Of a DNA stretch of 64,000 nucleotides, positions 45,901 to 62,200 are shown one piece after another (within the stretch, counting starts at the first letter, position 1; each line of letters begins with the position of its first letter). The DNA lies in the NCBI GenBank assembly GCA_964007475.1, contig OZ023273.1:38937525-39001524 (forward strand), read 5' to 3'. The position numbers and the translations under genes were made by a program. Source of the stretch: Hybos culiciformis (taxonomy: Eukaryota; Arthropoda; Insecta; Diptera; Hybotidae). The notes beneath the pieces are model-generated. The model did not search any database and was not told the DNA's origin. It was given only the letters and a program-made list of their open reading frames with translations.

Positions 45901-48900
45901 ATAAATTAAAGGTAAAAAAATCTATAAATAAATCTGATGACTTTTTTACATAAAAACCTTTGTGTACCTCTAAACGTGAACCGATAATTTTCATTTCGTT
46001 ATTTAATTTTTTTTTTATTTTTGATTCAGACGTTTTTTCACTTTCAAATCATCAAATTAATTTTTAAATATTTAGAACAACAAAATGCGAACAAAAACAA
46101 GAATTTGAAATGATTATATTTATATTCTTAAAGCTGAGTGAGAGAGCAAAAAAACAAGCTCGCTTGAACCTGAAGAACAATAATTATTATGAAAATGAAT
46201 ATTCATCTACTTCAAATATAAAGTACTTTTACTTGAATTTCGAGTGTGGGCGATTACTAGTAATCTTAATTCCAATTACATTATAAAGTTTCTTTAAAAT
46301 TTTGTTTCTTTTATCATATTTATTTATTTTTCATAAAGTGTAGCATCCATTTTTCATTAAAACATTTTTTACTTCAATAGCCCAAGGTGAAAATGCTGTT
46401 CTTCACACTAAAAAAGCTGAACAAAGTTTTGGTAATTGAATAATGACCATAAAATAGTATTTCTAAAAAATAAAATTCATTTTTTTTTTTGACATGATTG
46501 TACTTAAATATTTTATATAAGAACAATATCATTCAACTTTATACCCTTTTTTTATTATCAAATCAATGCTATTATAGGGATGTTGAACTCAGTTTAAATG
46601 GCAATTATAGTATTTTTCAGTGAAACGAATACTACACTTTAATTGTTTGTGTGTTCTAACTTTTCTGCAATGAATGAATAAACAATAATTTATGTACATT
46701 ATAATAATTACATATTGTACATATAAATATCTTTATTTATTTTTTTTATTTAGTTAATACGAATGAAGGTAATGGAGGATGTTTTAAAACAAAAAAGAAA
46801 CTTTCATGATATTTATTTTGATTTCCTATAATAAATAAAATGCAACGTTATTAACGGCATTTGTTTTTAATTATTCAATATTTAAAAATTTTAATTTTAT
46901 TTTTTTTTTGTATAATATATTAACCTTTTTTGTTATCACAGTCAAATCATAGATGATTTGTATTTTTTAAACATATTTAAATGTACATTTTATAACGACT
47001 TCCAAATGAATTTATAATGTTTATTCTTTAATGTAATGTTCATAAATATATTTATAATGAAAATATATAGGTAATATAATTTTATTTTTTGTTAATAATG
47101 AAATTGATATTATTAACAGTCGGGTGACTGAACGCCCAAAGGCATAACGTCCAATAAACATTATGTTAGAACCATCGGAAGTTATGTAACTGAGCATTAA
47201 GTCATCCCTCAATTAAAAACACATCAATGATTATGCAATTTTAGAGTAAATAATAATGCACTTAGTCTTGGACAATTAAAAATTTCACGATGCACACACT
47301 GATATTGATAATCTGTTTTATGCGTACAAAGATTATTTTAGTTACCTACATTTACATTTGAGAATACAATTATTAGTAGATTTTTGTACCACATCAAGGA
47401 AAAGTTCAAATTAACAAAAATTAATAGTTAATAAACTAGATTTTAGAATGTTTTTTATTCTATTTTACTAACTTAATAGTGCGAAACATAAAGTACAGCC
47501 GGTTTGAAGGTTTTGTGTTACAAAATTCTATGTTCTATTCTATTGAAGCCGTAAAAAAACAAATTTAAGTTTTTTTGAATTTATAGTATATCAAAAATTA
47601 GTTGAAATTGTGGTATCAGAAAGCAGAATAAATTATATGTAATTTACAAAATAAAAAGAGAATAACGATTCAGTTAATAGTTCTAATTTTTACATTTTAT
47701 TTACTTCCAAAATTGAATTAATCATGATGATTAATAATTACGTAACTATCAAATGAATAATGATTTAATATTTTTTTTTTATTTTCAATTGATAATTAAA
47801 AAATAAAAGCGATGATGTTCATGCCAATTTTATGAAATGAACAAATTTATGATAAATGCCTTGTTTGTTAAATGGAATAAAAATATTTCATCAAAACAGT
47901 TTAATAAATCTCTTTTAATTCAATCATTACAATGAGGTTTTAGATAAATTTTCCTAAAAAAAAATGTATACAAATTATAAGAAAAATAAATATACATTTT
48001 CGAAATTCCTCACGTCAAGGCCCAACACTTATTGATATTTATTAAGAATCTTAAAGTTTGGGAACGCATTCTATGACAACTATTTAGTCCTATTAAAAAG
48101 AATATAAATGGCGACGGTACCTTCTTAAAATACAATTAATTTGCAGAATAAAATTTATATATTTTTAATTGTATGTATTTTCTTTCATAAAGTCATTACT
48201 TCTACTCAAGGAACATTACTCATAAGCTTTTTTATTCATCAATCAATACGAGCAGATAAAATTTTAAATACAGTGTTTCTTTTATAGTACACTTAGTATT
48301 TTATACAAGTTTTAGAAATATATCTTATATTTTTTTAGCTGGAATTTTAACAAATCAATAATATTCAAATTGAAATATTTAACGCACAGAATCTCACTAT
48401 ATAACAGCACTTAAATTTATTCAAGTCCACTATACATCTCTAATAATTTAGCAAATGCCACAAAATCTAAGGCATAGTATTCAAATCTCTTGAATTTTAA
48501 AATTTTTATTTGCATGATCCATATATTATCATATATGCAATGTACGTTATGATGCTACCTTAATTTTATTTTATTTAAGCCAAAACTTAAAATCCCTATT
48601 TATTTTATAAATTTTAAGAATTATATTTGTAAGCATATGCGCTTAATAAAATTTTGATATATGTATAAAATTCATTAAACTGTTCGAAAAGAAGCTTGGT
48701 ATCGTTTGGAGTTGTAACGTGTGAATTATGAAAATTATGTAAACACGAAAAGTGAATAAGATAACATTAACGATTTAGATTTTTCAGTTTTTTTTTTTTT
48801 TTTTTTATAGAAATAGATTTAATTTTTGTATTGCGAAGTATATGAGTCGATTTTAAATGACCAACCATGCAATTTAATTATAAGTTTAAGGCATTTTCTT

Positions 48901-51900
48901 CGTTTTTTAAATTAATTAATTTTTTTTTTTTTTTGAAATGAAAATGATTTTATTTTAAATCACAGACTTTATCATGAAACTAATGAATCAAAATGGTAAA
49001 TGAAATTTAATTAATGTTCAATTTAATTCTTTCAAAGAAAATTTATCTATATCAGCACTGCATAATTTTATTAAAATTATTTTAATTTACTTTATTAAAA
49101 AGTCTTTATTTAAATTTTATTATTTAATATCTTTCTCTAAATATGTTTTTGTATTTTTATTTATTTATTTTTAATTGATCTAATAACAACTTTATTTTTT
49201 TTTTTATATAATTTAAGTTTCAATATAATAGTTGATGGGAATTTATTTGAAATGAATTGAATTTTATTTTATGCAAAGGATATTAAGGCCCTTAAATTTC
49301 GATTAAATTGTATTTTTATCTTTTTTATATAGTTGAATTTAAATAATAATTGTAATGAATAATTAGATTTTTTCTTTATTATTTGAAATTTTTAAAGAAA
49401 ATTATTAATTAATAATAAAGAAAAATCCCTACATTATATTCTACATTTAGGCATGTATAAAAAGATTTTCTTTCCACCTGTCAGCATATAAGAATTTTTA
49501 TTAATCATGAGCTTAGTAAAATTTTGATTTCGATTTCTTTAATTTTTAGTTAACTTTTAAGGTTTTAAGAGATTTTTGATAAAAACTATATAATAATTAA
49601 TTCATCAAATAATAAAATTAATTATTTGTATTATAATCATTGCTTTTAAACAATCATTTTGCCACAAATGTCACTCGAATAAATTATATAATCAAATAAT
49701 TATCATTGACGGCTTACTTTATATAAATATTTAATAAATTGTTTAAAATCTATATATTTTGAAAATAATAAAAAAAAAAAAAACAAACCTGTACTTAATT
49801 ATTATTTTTATTTTATTATGTTCTATAAATTTCGTTACGTATCATCGCTTTTATATATATATATAAAAAAAAATATAGAAAGACGTCAGACAAAAAATTT
49901 AATTAATATGAAAACTGTAATTGAAAAAAAAGTTTTAAATAATGTCATTTCAAAATTTTTTCCTAATTTTTAATGTTTTTTTTTGTTTACGTATTATATT
50001 TCGTTTGTAGTTTCATTTAATATATATATATATATTACATATAATATGTTGTATATATATAAATAGATTTTATATATTTAATTTATTTATTTGAATCTAT
50101 GTATAAATGTTGATGGGTATATAATAAAACTATATATAAATTAAAAATTAGTTTTATTATTAATTAGTTTTTTTTTTTGCTTATAATGTTTGAAATTTTA
50201 AAACATCCTTTTTTTTTTATTTTTAGATAATATAATTTATTTAATTTTTTTTTATTGTTATTTTGATGGTGTGAAAATTTTTTTAAGTAAAATTCTATAT
50301 ATATGCATTTTAATAAAATATTTTTAGTTTTTTTTGTTAATTTAATTTTAATTGATTCTGAATTGTCTTATTTATTTATTAATTAGTTTTTTATTTTTTT
50401 TTAAAGAGAAATTAAATACACAATACAATAATATAATTAATTGATTGAATTTAATGTAAATTTTTACTAATGTTTTTTTTATTACTTTTTATTTTTTATT
50501 TTTTTATTTTTTTTCAAATATATGAATATTTGTATGTATACATAATGTATACATAAATTTATATAATTTATAATTATATATTTTGTACTAATACACCTTT
50601 AAATTTTATGGCATTAAGTTAGCAATTTTTTGGAAAATTAATTAAACAAACAAATCCTCTGAAAATTAATTAAAATTTGTTTGTTTTGCCCAAAAAAAAA
50701 AAGCCTCTGTCTAAAAAATTGCGTTGACATTTATCAGAAATGTTTTATTTTATTCATATTTATGTAATGATAACGCCAGTTATGTGCATCGGACTGTTTC
50801 CAGTATTAAGCCTCTTTTAATAATTTTTTAATATTATATCATAAAATTTTTCAATTTGTTTTTTCAAAACATCAAGCTCAATATGTAATATATTTTGACT
50901 TTGGCAGAAAGAAAATTATTTTAATATTAATCTATAAAGAATATCACCGGATATGTTCCAAGAGACCATATTATTATTTTTTGCTAAAGTTGTAATGAAA
51001 ATTATAGTTGTTGTTTTTTAAATGAATAAAGCTGATTTTCTGATACTTAAGAAAGAATTATAGTTCTGAAAAAACGTTCGTTTTTGTAAACATTACTTAC
51101 CAAATGAATAAAATTTTGTAAAATATTTGTTATAGCCTAGAAGTTTTACCAGCGATATTTTTGATGAATCTACTAAAAAAAATAAAACAAAATAAAACAA
51201 AATAAATTCAAATTTGAATTCAAATGATAAAAAATGTCACTAAAATAAACATATAAATAATTATTTTAATTTTTTTGTATTATTAGGTATATGTACGTTT
51301 TTTCATTCATCAGGATTTTTCTCTTTTATTTCCATTTTTATTAAAACATGATTATTTTTTTCATAAATGTTTCTTCATAACTTATAGAATCTCCAATTAT
51401 AAGTTTTGTCTCATGTTGAACTTCAAAAACTCATACGCACTGAATACGTGTACTCATCAACTTTTGCCTTTATTTTTATTCTGTTATTACGTTTATGAAT
51501 AAAATTATCACTTTTACTTAAAAAATATAAAAGTGTAGTCATATATGAAAAATTTATTGTTTTTAATAAGTGTTGCAAGTAATAATAATATTAATAATAT
51601 CCTAAATGGCCAACATGAAATCATATCCTTATAATATTTTCTATGATACATATATAAAAAAAAAAAATCAATCAAAAATCTTACTATATTGAGTGTCATT
51701 GATAACAGATAATTATATTTTTATTTAATATTATTCTGTTATCATTAAATTCTTTATCTGGGCACAGCTTTCTTTCTTAATGTTTTTTTTTTCTTCTAAC
51801 AACAACTTTATACAGGTAACTACATATAAATTTTTACATTAATTTGTAATTAAATTTTCAAATATACATTTAATTCAGCAAATGAATGTAATTTAGGCAA

Positions 51901-54900
51901 CGGATTAAAAAATGTATATATATATAATTTATAATGAACTATATCTATATGTATAAATATTTTCCTAAGTAAAATTTATTATTGTAATAAAAGGATCACT
52001 GCTATATTTTACAATAATAAGTTCAAAAAAAAACTTTATTTGTGAATATACAAAAAAAAAAAAAAAAAATTTTTTTTTTCTACTTTTCAAGTCTTTATTT
52101 TATACATATCTTATTATCAAAAGATACGTTAAGTAAGAAAAATTCGTCAATAATTTATTTGATTAAAAAAAAAGTGGATATAGAAAGATTTATTAAAAAT
52201 TAAGGGAAAAAGAAAAAAATGGGAATATTTTGGAACTACAAAAAAAAAATCTTCAATCTATCAGAGGTTACAATAAAAAAAAAAAAAATATTGGATAAAA
52301 CGAAACGATGAATAAACTAAATAGGCTAAAAATAATCCAGGTTGGTTGTTGATGCAATTGAGATACTTTCGCAAAGGCTTTATCTTTTTATATAGTTCTA
52401 ACTATGCATTCAAAAAAATTTCCTAATATTGGAGACAATTTTTATATTGTGTATCTTCTTCAATTGTGCTGCGTCCACAATTTCCCAACATTTTCCTTTA
52501 TAAGACAAAAAAAAAATCTTGTTCAATTGAAGCGAACTTAATTTTTCTTTTAAAAATACTTCATTCAAAACGGAATTAATTAAATTAATTTATCATTTCA
52601 GTTTTTTTTTTTTTTTTAATTTTTTTTGTAATATTTTTTTTTTATTTCATTTTATTATTTTTTTTCCTGATTTTCAATACTTTACACATTATTTTTTTTT
52701 TTTGTTTTTAATTTTAATATTAATGGTAAGTTTTCAATAACATTTTTCATATATTAATATATATATAACTATTTTTTTTTTTATTTTTTTTTTTTTACTT
52801 TAATTTTATTATTTTAACAATATTCAATAAATTTTTTATTAAACAGACAAAGAAAATAATAATAATAATATATATTTTTATTTTTTTTTTTTTAATAATT
52901 TTTTAAATAAAATCTAAAAAAAAAAAATGTTTTTATTATCTTTGATTTTTTTTTTTTTGTTTTCATATGTTTTTAACTACAAAATATACAATGTTTATAT
53001 ATTATTATATTAATATTTTTAATATTCTACTTAATAATTTAAATTTATACTTGTAAAATTTTTTTAATCAGGTCAAAAAAAAAAAAAAAAATTTAACAGT
53101 TTATATTATTTTATTTTTTTTTAATTGTAATTTTATTAATAAAATGTAATGTATATTTTAAAATATTTAATTTTCTATTTTTTTTGTTTTTATAGTTTAA
53201 ATATAATTATATATTTTTTTTAACATTGTTGCATAAACATTTTCATTTAGTTATAACAGATTTTTTTTTTTTTTTTTTGTAATATATGATCCTATATCAA
53301 AATTTATAATATTAAAAAAAAAAAAAAATGGATTAGGTATCTAAATTTATTCTATGTTTTAATTAATTACACTTTATCTATATGAATATAATATGTATAT
53401 TATGTACATATATGTTTTTTCATTTAATTATATTTTTCTTTTAAAATTTAGCTTATGTTAAGAAACATATTTCGGAAAAAAATTGTTTATTTTTTTTTAT
53501 TTTTTTTTTTATATGATTTTAATTAGTTTATTTATATAATATTGAAAAATTCTAGAATGATAAGAAAATTATATTTAATGTATAAAGCATGCTATGGCAC
53601 AATATGGTAAATTGCAAGATATTTAAAAAAAAAAAAAAAATTTAAATATTTTAGAAATGAAATTTTTTTTTTTTTATTTATTTTATTGAATATAAGATTT
53701 TTTATATAATTTTTCATAGCATATAATTTACAAATTGTTAGTTTGAAAATGAGGGATATGTAAAACTATTATATATATATTTTTTTTTTAACAAATTTTT
53801 TTTGGATATTATTATGGCCATTTATGCTAATAATGATCTTATACGGAGTAGTATTGTTAGAGAAATTTTTAAACACACACAAAATTTTGAATGTACTTAT
53901 AATAACAAATATATTATAACATAAATGTAGAACTTTTTCAAATAAGTAATGAATTATAATTAATTTATTTTCTTTTAATTTTAAAAAATTTTCATGGAAA
54001 AACAATTAAAAACTCAAATGAACTTGATTATTTTTTAAGTAAAAATTATTTTTGTTTTGTTGTCAAAGTTGTATTAGATTTCTAATTTAGTACTAACAAA
54101 ATTTTAACATATTAATTCGAAAAAAAAAAAAAATAAATTAAGCAATTTCAAAAAATTAAGAGAAAATAGTACGCATAAATTTATTATTGTTTTGAATTGG
54201 ATTGAAAATAAATTTTTTAATTTTTTAAAATATGTTTCTCAATGTTATTTTAAGCTAATAATGCAGTGATTCTTAGTGTAATTTATTTTTGACATTAAAT
54301 CAGACTAACAAAATATGTGCGGAGTATTTTTATTCCAAAAACTTTTCGGGAAAAGCATTATTAATTTTTTTTTTCTGTTTATAATATTATGGGGGCTTTT
54401 AAAAACTGTCGCAATATAAAAAAGAAAGGAAACTTTGTTAAAAAAAACCATTTCAATAAAAATCATTGCTATTTGAAAAATATATAATATACGTTATGTG
54501 TAAAAAAACAACCGTATAACAAATTTTAACAATTAATGTAAAAAATTTAGAGAAAAATTCCATTCATTCTACAATATATATATTATATGAAATAAAATAA
54601 AATTTATATAGAAATAACAATAAAAACAATATTTTTTTTTTTGGATATTACTTTGTTTTTTTTTTTTTTTTTTTTTTAATATTAATATAATTATCTAAGT
54701 TATAATATTATAATCATTATTTTACATTAAAACGTCTTTTATTTTTATTTTTTAATTAACTATAATATTATGTACAAAAGAAATTTATTATTCCAAAACT
54801 AAATGACTGAAAAATTAGCCTTGCAATAATTTTATTTTTATATAATAATATAGAAAAAAAAAATTTTATAGGTAATTTAATGTTAAGTGAAATAAAATGT

Positions 54901-56160
54901 AATGTTTTTTGTTTTCATAAAATATACATAATGAAAATTTAATAAGATATTTTTACCTAAGAATAATAATATTAGTTCAATTTTAAAAAAAGAAAAAATA
55001 AAATATTATTTTTATATACAATATTTAAAAAAAATTTCGGTATAAGTTTTTGGATTGCCTTTATTCCCATCCCTCATCCAATATATAATACAATATAAAT
55101 ATTTTAAAATTGATTAACCAATATCAAATAGAAATATTTTTAATTTATTTTGGATGTACAAAAAAAAACTATTTACTTTACTATTATTATTAGCATATCA
55201 TTTTCAACTAGATTTTAACTTAATCTGGTAAACATTAACCAATCCATATTATGGTAATGTTAAGATGATTTGTAGTAATTTTATATTTTAATTATTTTGT
55301 TTTTATTTAAAAAAAAAAAAAACTATCACTTTTTAGTTATTAAAACCACGCATTGTTCTGTTATTTTAAAACGTTTGAAATATAATTAAAATATAATAAT
55401 CAACTCATATATAGAATTCTGTAAAATTATAATAGTTATTTGAACTATTCGAATTATTATAGAGTTATCAAAAAAATAGTTAAAAAAATTTGTTTTTTCG
55501 ATTTGGAGAAACATAATTTGAAATAAAATAATGTTCGATAGAGATAAATATTATATTTCTAAATTAAAGAAAATGAAATTTAAATTTCAACAGCAAAAAA
55601 CATTAATAATCATGTCTTATAGCTTTTATAATTTGCAATATAAATGTAAATATCTATTTGGTTGATAGTAAATATCTTCAGTATCACTATCAACTGATTT
55701 TATTTTTAAGCGCAATGGGAATAAAGATGTAAGACATTATGCTGAATAAAATATTATGATATCAATAAATATATTGCACATTAAGTTCGCTAACAAAGTA
55801 TTTGTAATAAGCAAATAATGATATGAATTAATTAATGATTTGATGATGTGAATTTTGGATTTTTTTTTTATAAATTTTCATTATATATTTTATATAATAT
55901 ATATTATATATAGATTATATGAATTTAAAGCTTTTTAAAATTTGCTCCCCAGAAATTTGAGATAAATAAAAATAAAAACGTGCATATTTAAAATACAAAT
56001 TACAGATTATGATTTTAATCATTAACAATTCGTTGATTGAAATATCGCGATTATAAATTAATTTAAAGAGAAAAATAAAAGTATAAAGACAATTTTTAAT
56101 TAAAAAAAAAAATCCTTCTAATCTGCGCTGGACTATTATTGAGTTTTGATGTTGCTTACA
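42930..56160. other. Extremely AT-rich, homopolymer-dense region
   Basis: About 13 kb dominated by T runs on the plus strand and A runs, many 9-18 bases long, with short (TA)n tracts. I find no gene, RNA gene or transposon ends. Small GC-richer islands at 47110-47210 and 48005-48120 have no coding or structural signal I can name. Confidence 0.5.
44605..44629. repeat. (TA)n microsatellite
   Basis: About 12 perfect AT units within the homopolymer-dense region. Confidence 0.9.
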
Positions 56161-56164
56161 TCCT

Positions 56165-56241
56165 TTAGGCAGATTTATTTATTTGTTGGCCTGGTGCTGC
56201 GAATCTCATATTCGTCATTAGTTGCATCCTATATTGAGCAC
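56165..56241 (-). CDS. Possible terminal coding exon (24 residues)
   Basis: On the minus strand AACTTTGTTAG is followed by GT and 24 codons (A-Q-Y-R-M-Q-L-M-T-N-M-R-F-A-A-P, then G-Q-Q-I-N-K-S-A) and TAA at 56167-56165. Base composition is clearly richer in G+C than anything within kilobases, as for the real exons of this window. It needs one base from an upstream exon, the same phase as the acceptor at 63114. The family is not recognised. It could be an alternative last exon of the pasilla-like gene or the end of another gene. Confidence 0.4.
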
Positions 56242-56249
56242 CTAACAAA

Positions 56250-59200
56250 GTTTAATTAATATTAAAAAAAAATTATTCTATTTTTCTGGTGGAAGCGTTT
56301 TCATTTATATAATTTGTATTTGTTGTTTGTGTGTAAGTAACCCTAATCATAGTATAAAACAATTTAATTAAGATATTTCAAGTAACATTTTATTTTTACT
56401 TTTTTACTAAAATGCTACATAAAATTTTATAAAACTAATGGCTGAATGACATCTTTATGTAATTTATGGATGGTAGGTATCAACAACATAATTATTATTG
56501 AAGTATATAGGTAATTAGGTATTTTATTTTTGAAATTATATTGTAAATTTTTTTTATGCAATGTGATGTATTTGTGTGACTTTTGATGTTTGTGATTGGT
56601 ATTTTAGAAATTTTTTTTTCTAATTTTTTATTTATTTTTTTTATCACAGACTTAAATTCTTTAGGTTGATTTTAACTAATTACATTTCTGTTATTAGTTT
56701 TATCTTTTAATTTATATCACGTTAATATACAATAATTTAATACCTATACATGTTTAACTTAATTATTTTAGTTTTAATTTATTATATTTAATATCTGAAG
56801 ATTAGACAATGGGTTGATTTGATTTTTATATCAAGATGATTGTAAAAAAAAAATTACAGTGAATTGTTAAACATGAAAGAAATTAAAACCTAATATTCTG
56901 ATTTTGAACTAAATTATCAAAAATATGTAAGTATGAATTTAGTTTTTTAAATTTCTGTAAGCCATTTTTGATAAGACAAATTCATTTGATTAGTTAATGC
57001 GAAAGAAACTTACGCTGTATATAATTTACAATTTTCGATAAATACAAATTATGCAAACAATTGCTTTTGATTAAGTTTTAATTTATTTTTTTATACATGA
57101 AAATATATGAAATAAAAGTTTGAAATGAAAAAATGAAAATATTTATTTTTGCATCACAATAAGTTTTTTTTATTACGAAATGGTGTGTCAATGAATGTAA
57201 ATATTGAAACATTACGAAATCATTCTTTGTTGAAAAAAATCTTTTGTTCTTACTTTTCCGTGTTTCGAAAACTAAAGCATTATTTTAACTTTAATTAAAA
57301 ATTTAAATGATAGTGGAAGTTTTGAGTATTCATTTATGGGAATAAAAATAATTTAATAAATGTGTTTATATTACAAAATGTGAAATTTTTATTGTCCAAT
57401 ATTGTAATCTAATTTCTTTATGTGGAATATTTCTAAAATATCAGTTTAATTGTCATTTGTATAATATAAAGATTAGTCAATTTAATGTTAAAATATAGTT
57501 ATCAGTAATATTTTTAATGCATTTTATTATAATTGAAACTGCTTTACACAGAGTCCAAATTGATGTTTTCTTTAAATAATTATTCAAGATGAAAGTATGT
57601 TATTATTTTTGGAGCATTACATTCATTTATTGAATAGTTTTCCTAAAAAAAAAATTATGTTGAAGAAAGCTGAGGTCAAAAACAATCTCTGATAAAAATA
57701 TACATAAAGAATTTTCACTTAAATTTTAATAAGTTAAGTTATAATTTTATTCTTTTAATGATATGATATCAAAGTTATTTATTTGAAAACTTATGAATAA
57801 TAGTTGAAATAATATCATGACATATGCTTCAAATAAACACTTACATATGTTTTGTTTCTGTCGTAATAATTGTAAATGATCAGTACTTATTAGTTCTAAT
57901 ATTTATAAATTTTTATACACATTGAAGTTAAATAATTAAATAAACGAATTGAGTTGAAAAATGTGATGATTATAAAAAATGTCAATGATTATATATAAAG
58001 ATTACATTAAGCCATTAATTTTTATTTTTTTTTTGAGAATTTTTAAGGGTAATTTTAACATACCAGAAAATTAAAAGGTAGGTAGGTACCCAAATACCGT
58101 AAAATATATTTTTTTCTGTTAAAGTTTAAGCTTTTATATATGGTATTACAAGGAAAATTTTTCATACATTTAACTATTTTTTTTTTCTTTTTTATTAAAT
58201 ATAATTTATCTTTAATGTGATTTTGATAACATTTTTTATTGTAAAATTTAAAATTAAATATTTTATAATGCCACTATAAATTAAAGTAAATATATTTAAT
58301 AATAAAAATTAACTAAATTTGAATAAAAAATGATTTTATATTTTTTTTCCTTATAAAAAGAAGTTAATAGTAGGCCAATGATTTATTAAAAAAATAAAAT
58401 AAAATAATAAAACAAAAATAAAATTAAAAAAAAAAAATGAGCGTTTTCAGTGATATATATCATTGTATTCTTAAATTTTAAGTTTAACACTTAGTAGTTT
58501 AATGAATTTAATTAAATAATTTTTTCTTCTGATTTTGATATTATGCGATATTAATTGCATAAATAGGTAAATCAATGAAAATTTTAAAACACAAAACGAT
58601 AATTTTTCGTAATTAACATTAGGGATAATTTTATTGTAAAAAATAGAACACTTTGACGAATAATTTGTTAAACCGAATTAACTATCATTAACGAAAAATA
58701 AACAATATTATTTATGTTTTCAATAATTTGAAAAGTTTTTGTATATAGTTAATAATATTTTGTTAATAATTTTGTTAATGTCAAAGATAACAGCAACACT
58801 TACATTATTATGACGTATAGTCTTCAAGAATTTTTTTTTTTTTTAGTTATATTTTCCATAAATCGAAACAAAATAAAAAAAAAATGAAGTTAATTAGGAC
58901 TCATATTACGGCTTTATTTTGAAAACGATATATAATGAAATAAAATTTTGAAACATTAGATGAGCATTAATCATAAATAAATTGAGATTGTAAAATGAAA
59001 ATAATATTGATTTGTCTTTTTTCGGTCCATTTCTAGAATATTTTTAAATGAATATTGGGTATACCTATGTTTTTGTTTTTTTTGTTTGATATATATAAAA
59101 ATATTATGTATTTGTATATAATGAATGTACCAACAATAGTATTTAAAACTTTTATGATGTGAATTTTATTATTTTAATGCTGTTCTGCTTTTTCTTTTTT

Positions 59201-62200
59201 TAAATGGATTTACGAACGATATAGTTGCAAATGATCAAAGAAATGAATTTTGATATAATTATATGTATTTTTAAAAATGAAATGATTTTACACCTACTAA
59301 AAATTAAATTCACCTATAATTTTAAATCTGTATAATGATAATTAAAATTTAAAATATTACGAAAAAAAAAAATTTATATCAATATCGATAAAAAAAGGTA
59401 GGTATATAGTTTTTTTTCGTGTTTTCTTCTTTTTTTTTTTTTTTTTCAAAAATATATATTTTACAGCATTTGAATAATTATTATTTATTTATTTTTTTTT
59501 TAAAGCTAGATTGTCTATTTTTTTTTTTCCTTTTTTTTATATAATTTGTTAAATAAAAATAATGCAATAATTATTAAAAAAAAAAAAAAAAGAACAAGTG
59601 AAAAAAAAAATGAAAATCTAGAGATTTAAGAAATTGAAATTGAAGTAAATAATAATAAATATAGTTATGAAAAACCGTTACTAAATATATGATTTTTATT
59701 TGACACATTATTATATGAACAAAAATATAATATAAAATGATAATATATGTATTAAAAAAAAAAAAAATTAATATTTTTATTTACCAACTATAAGAAAAAA
59801 AATGTAAAAATAAAACATCTAAATATTATAAGAGTTAATGTTATTGAAAAAAAAATTTTTTTTTGAAAGTACAGTGAAGATTAATAATGTTGGCAAATAA
59901 AATCTAAGATAAAATTTTTTTTTTTTTTTAATATAAATATTTAATTGTTTTTTTTTTTTTTTATTAATTTTGAAGAAGCAATTATATAACTTCTGCTGAT
60001 TAAAAAAATATAATTGTTAGCGTTGTTTTGAATGAAAATAAACTTCTCATAAAATCAAAACATTTTTAATTTTTAATTCATTCTATCTTCTGTAAATTTT
60101 GAAATGTCAGCCAATTATTTATATTTTTGTCTAGCAAATAAAAGTAAACTATTATACAAATTTTAAGCATTTTCATTTTTATTTAAATATTTAAAATTAA
60201 TAAAACAGCTTCTGGCATAGAAATAATTTCTCTGAGACTATAAAAGTTGAATATAGTTTTTTTTTTTTTTTCATAGTTTAAACTTAAAAAAAAAAAAAAA
60301 AATAAAAAAAAAAAACAATAAAAAATTTGGTAACATAAAATAAAAATATTAAAAATTAATTGAATTGCTATGTAAATTTCCTCAATTAGATGGAAGTTAC
60401 TTAAATTTTAGTAATAAATAGTTATTAACTTAGGGAAATAATTTCAAAAATGTGCAATAGAAATTTATTCATGTTTATTATAGATTTAAAATAACAAAAC
60501 ATATAATTCATTGTCAGTATAGTTCTCAAAATATATATATATGTACATAATTATGTCAAAAAGAGAATAGCAAAACATTTTTGGTTGAATAATAAAAAAG
60601 TATTTTATAGGTTTTTATTGAACAAGGGATGTTAATTAATGGTGTAATCAAACAAAAGTTCTTTATTTATGTACATAGGTAAACCGATATTTTATCGTTG
60701 TGTTCATAATGTCTTTTACGAACTTTATTAATATAAAAGACAAATGAACAGATGTTTATAAAACAAAATAAAAATACCATAATATTTAATAATTGAACCA
60801 AAATTATAAAAATTATAAATAAAATAACAAAAAAAAATTTTTTGTATGTAAGTTTATTTACAAAAAGGGCGCGCATAAAAATACTCTCCATTAACAAATT
60901 TATAAGATATTAAGATTTTTATCTGATTTTGATTTAATTTCAAAAAAAATTTATCAATATTTTTTTTCTTTTTTATAATTAAATAATAAAAACAAAATTT
61001 TAAGTTATTTTACAAATTGTTATTCAAACAAAATTCTGCCTCGGTTTAATTTAATTACTCCTTGAACTCTTTGGTCAATTCAAAATTCAGAAACTCACGA
61101 AAATATTTCCAAACACTTATTTATGAAGTCTTTTTCTGACATCACTTGAAATTGTAAGTCTCAAGATTTTCGTGAATTACTGTATTATGTATAATTTAGA
61201 AATGGCAATTCTTACAAATTTTTGCAGAGTAAAAAAAAAAATGAAGGTTATTAATTACTAAAATTTTTAGATTTGAAAAAAAAAAAAAAAAAAAAAAAAT
61301 TCTAATCAAATTTTAAATGTGTGCAAATTTTTAATCTAAGGAAAAAACTCAAAAATTAACCAGAAATTTACAATACAAAAAGCAATAAGGCTCTATAAAT
61401 AAATTAAAAAAAAAGTTATGTTTAAAAACGGAATAAAATTCAAAAAGAGCGAGCATTAGAATATTATTATGTATATAAATATAAGACATTAGAAATAATT
61501 TTTATTTAAGTTTTATTTCGTTGCATATAAGATATACTTTTGATTCGTTTCTGGATATTTTACGATACTGAAAACGCTCATAATTATTTTTCATTCAAGT
61601 AATCACGTAAAAACGACCTTAATATTGAAAATTCGTTGCATCGACTCCACAGAGTTTATGTAGATAGATTGAAGTTATAGAAAACATAAAATAATTGTTA
61701 AAAAAAAGACTCATTAGGTTAGAAATAATAATAATAATTAATTTTTTTAATTTTTTTGAAAACAATTAATTATTTTGAAATTTTCAAAGTTAATGAAAAT
61801 TTTCAAAATTTTATATGTAAACAGAAAAAAAAAAAAAGAATAAATTTTGAATTTAATTCAACATTAAAGCCATTTTTGTTACAAGGTACAAAGTAAAATT
61901 ATTTTTTCGTAGTACGCTAAATTAAAATTTATGTTATTCTTTTGAAAATTAGAAAATAAATAATTGAATTATGTTACTATGTATGTATTTTATGTGTTTT
62001 CATAATTTTGAATTTTAATCGAAATTGAAAGTTGAGAGAAATATTTTTCAAAATTACAATATCGTTTTTCAAAGTTACAAATTTCTATGTATTAAATAAG
62101 AGTATATATATTTATATATTTATTATGTTTTATGTGTCTGTATTTGTAATGTTCAAAAATGTTTTATATTGAACTCTATCGAAAAATGAAAAAATTTTTT

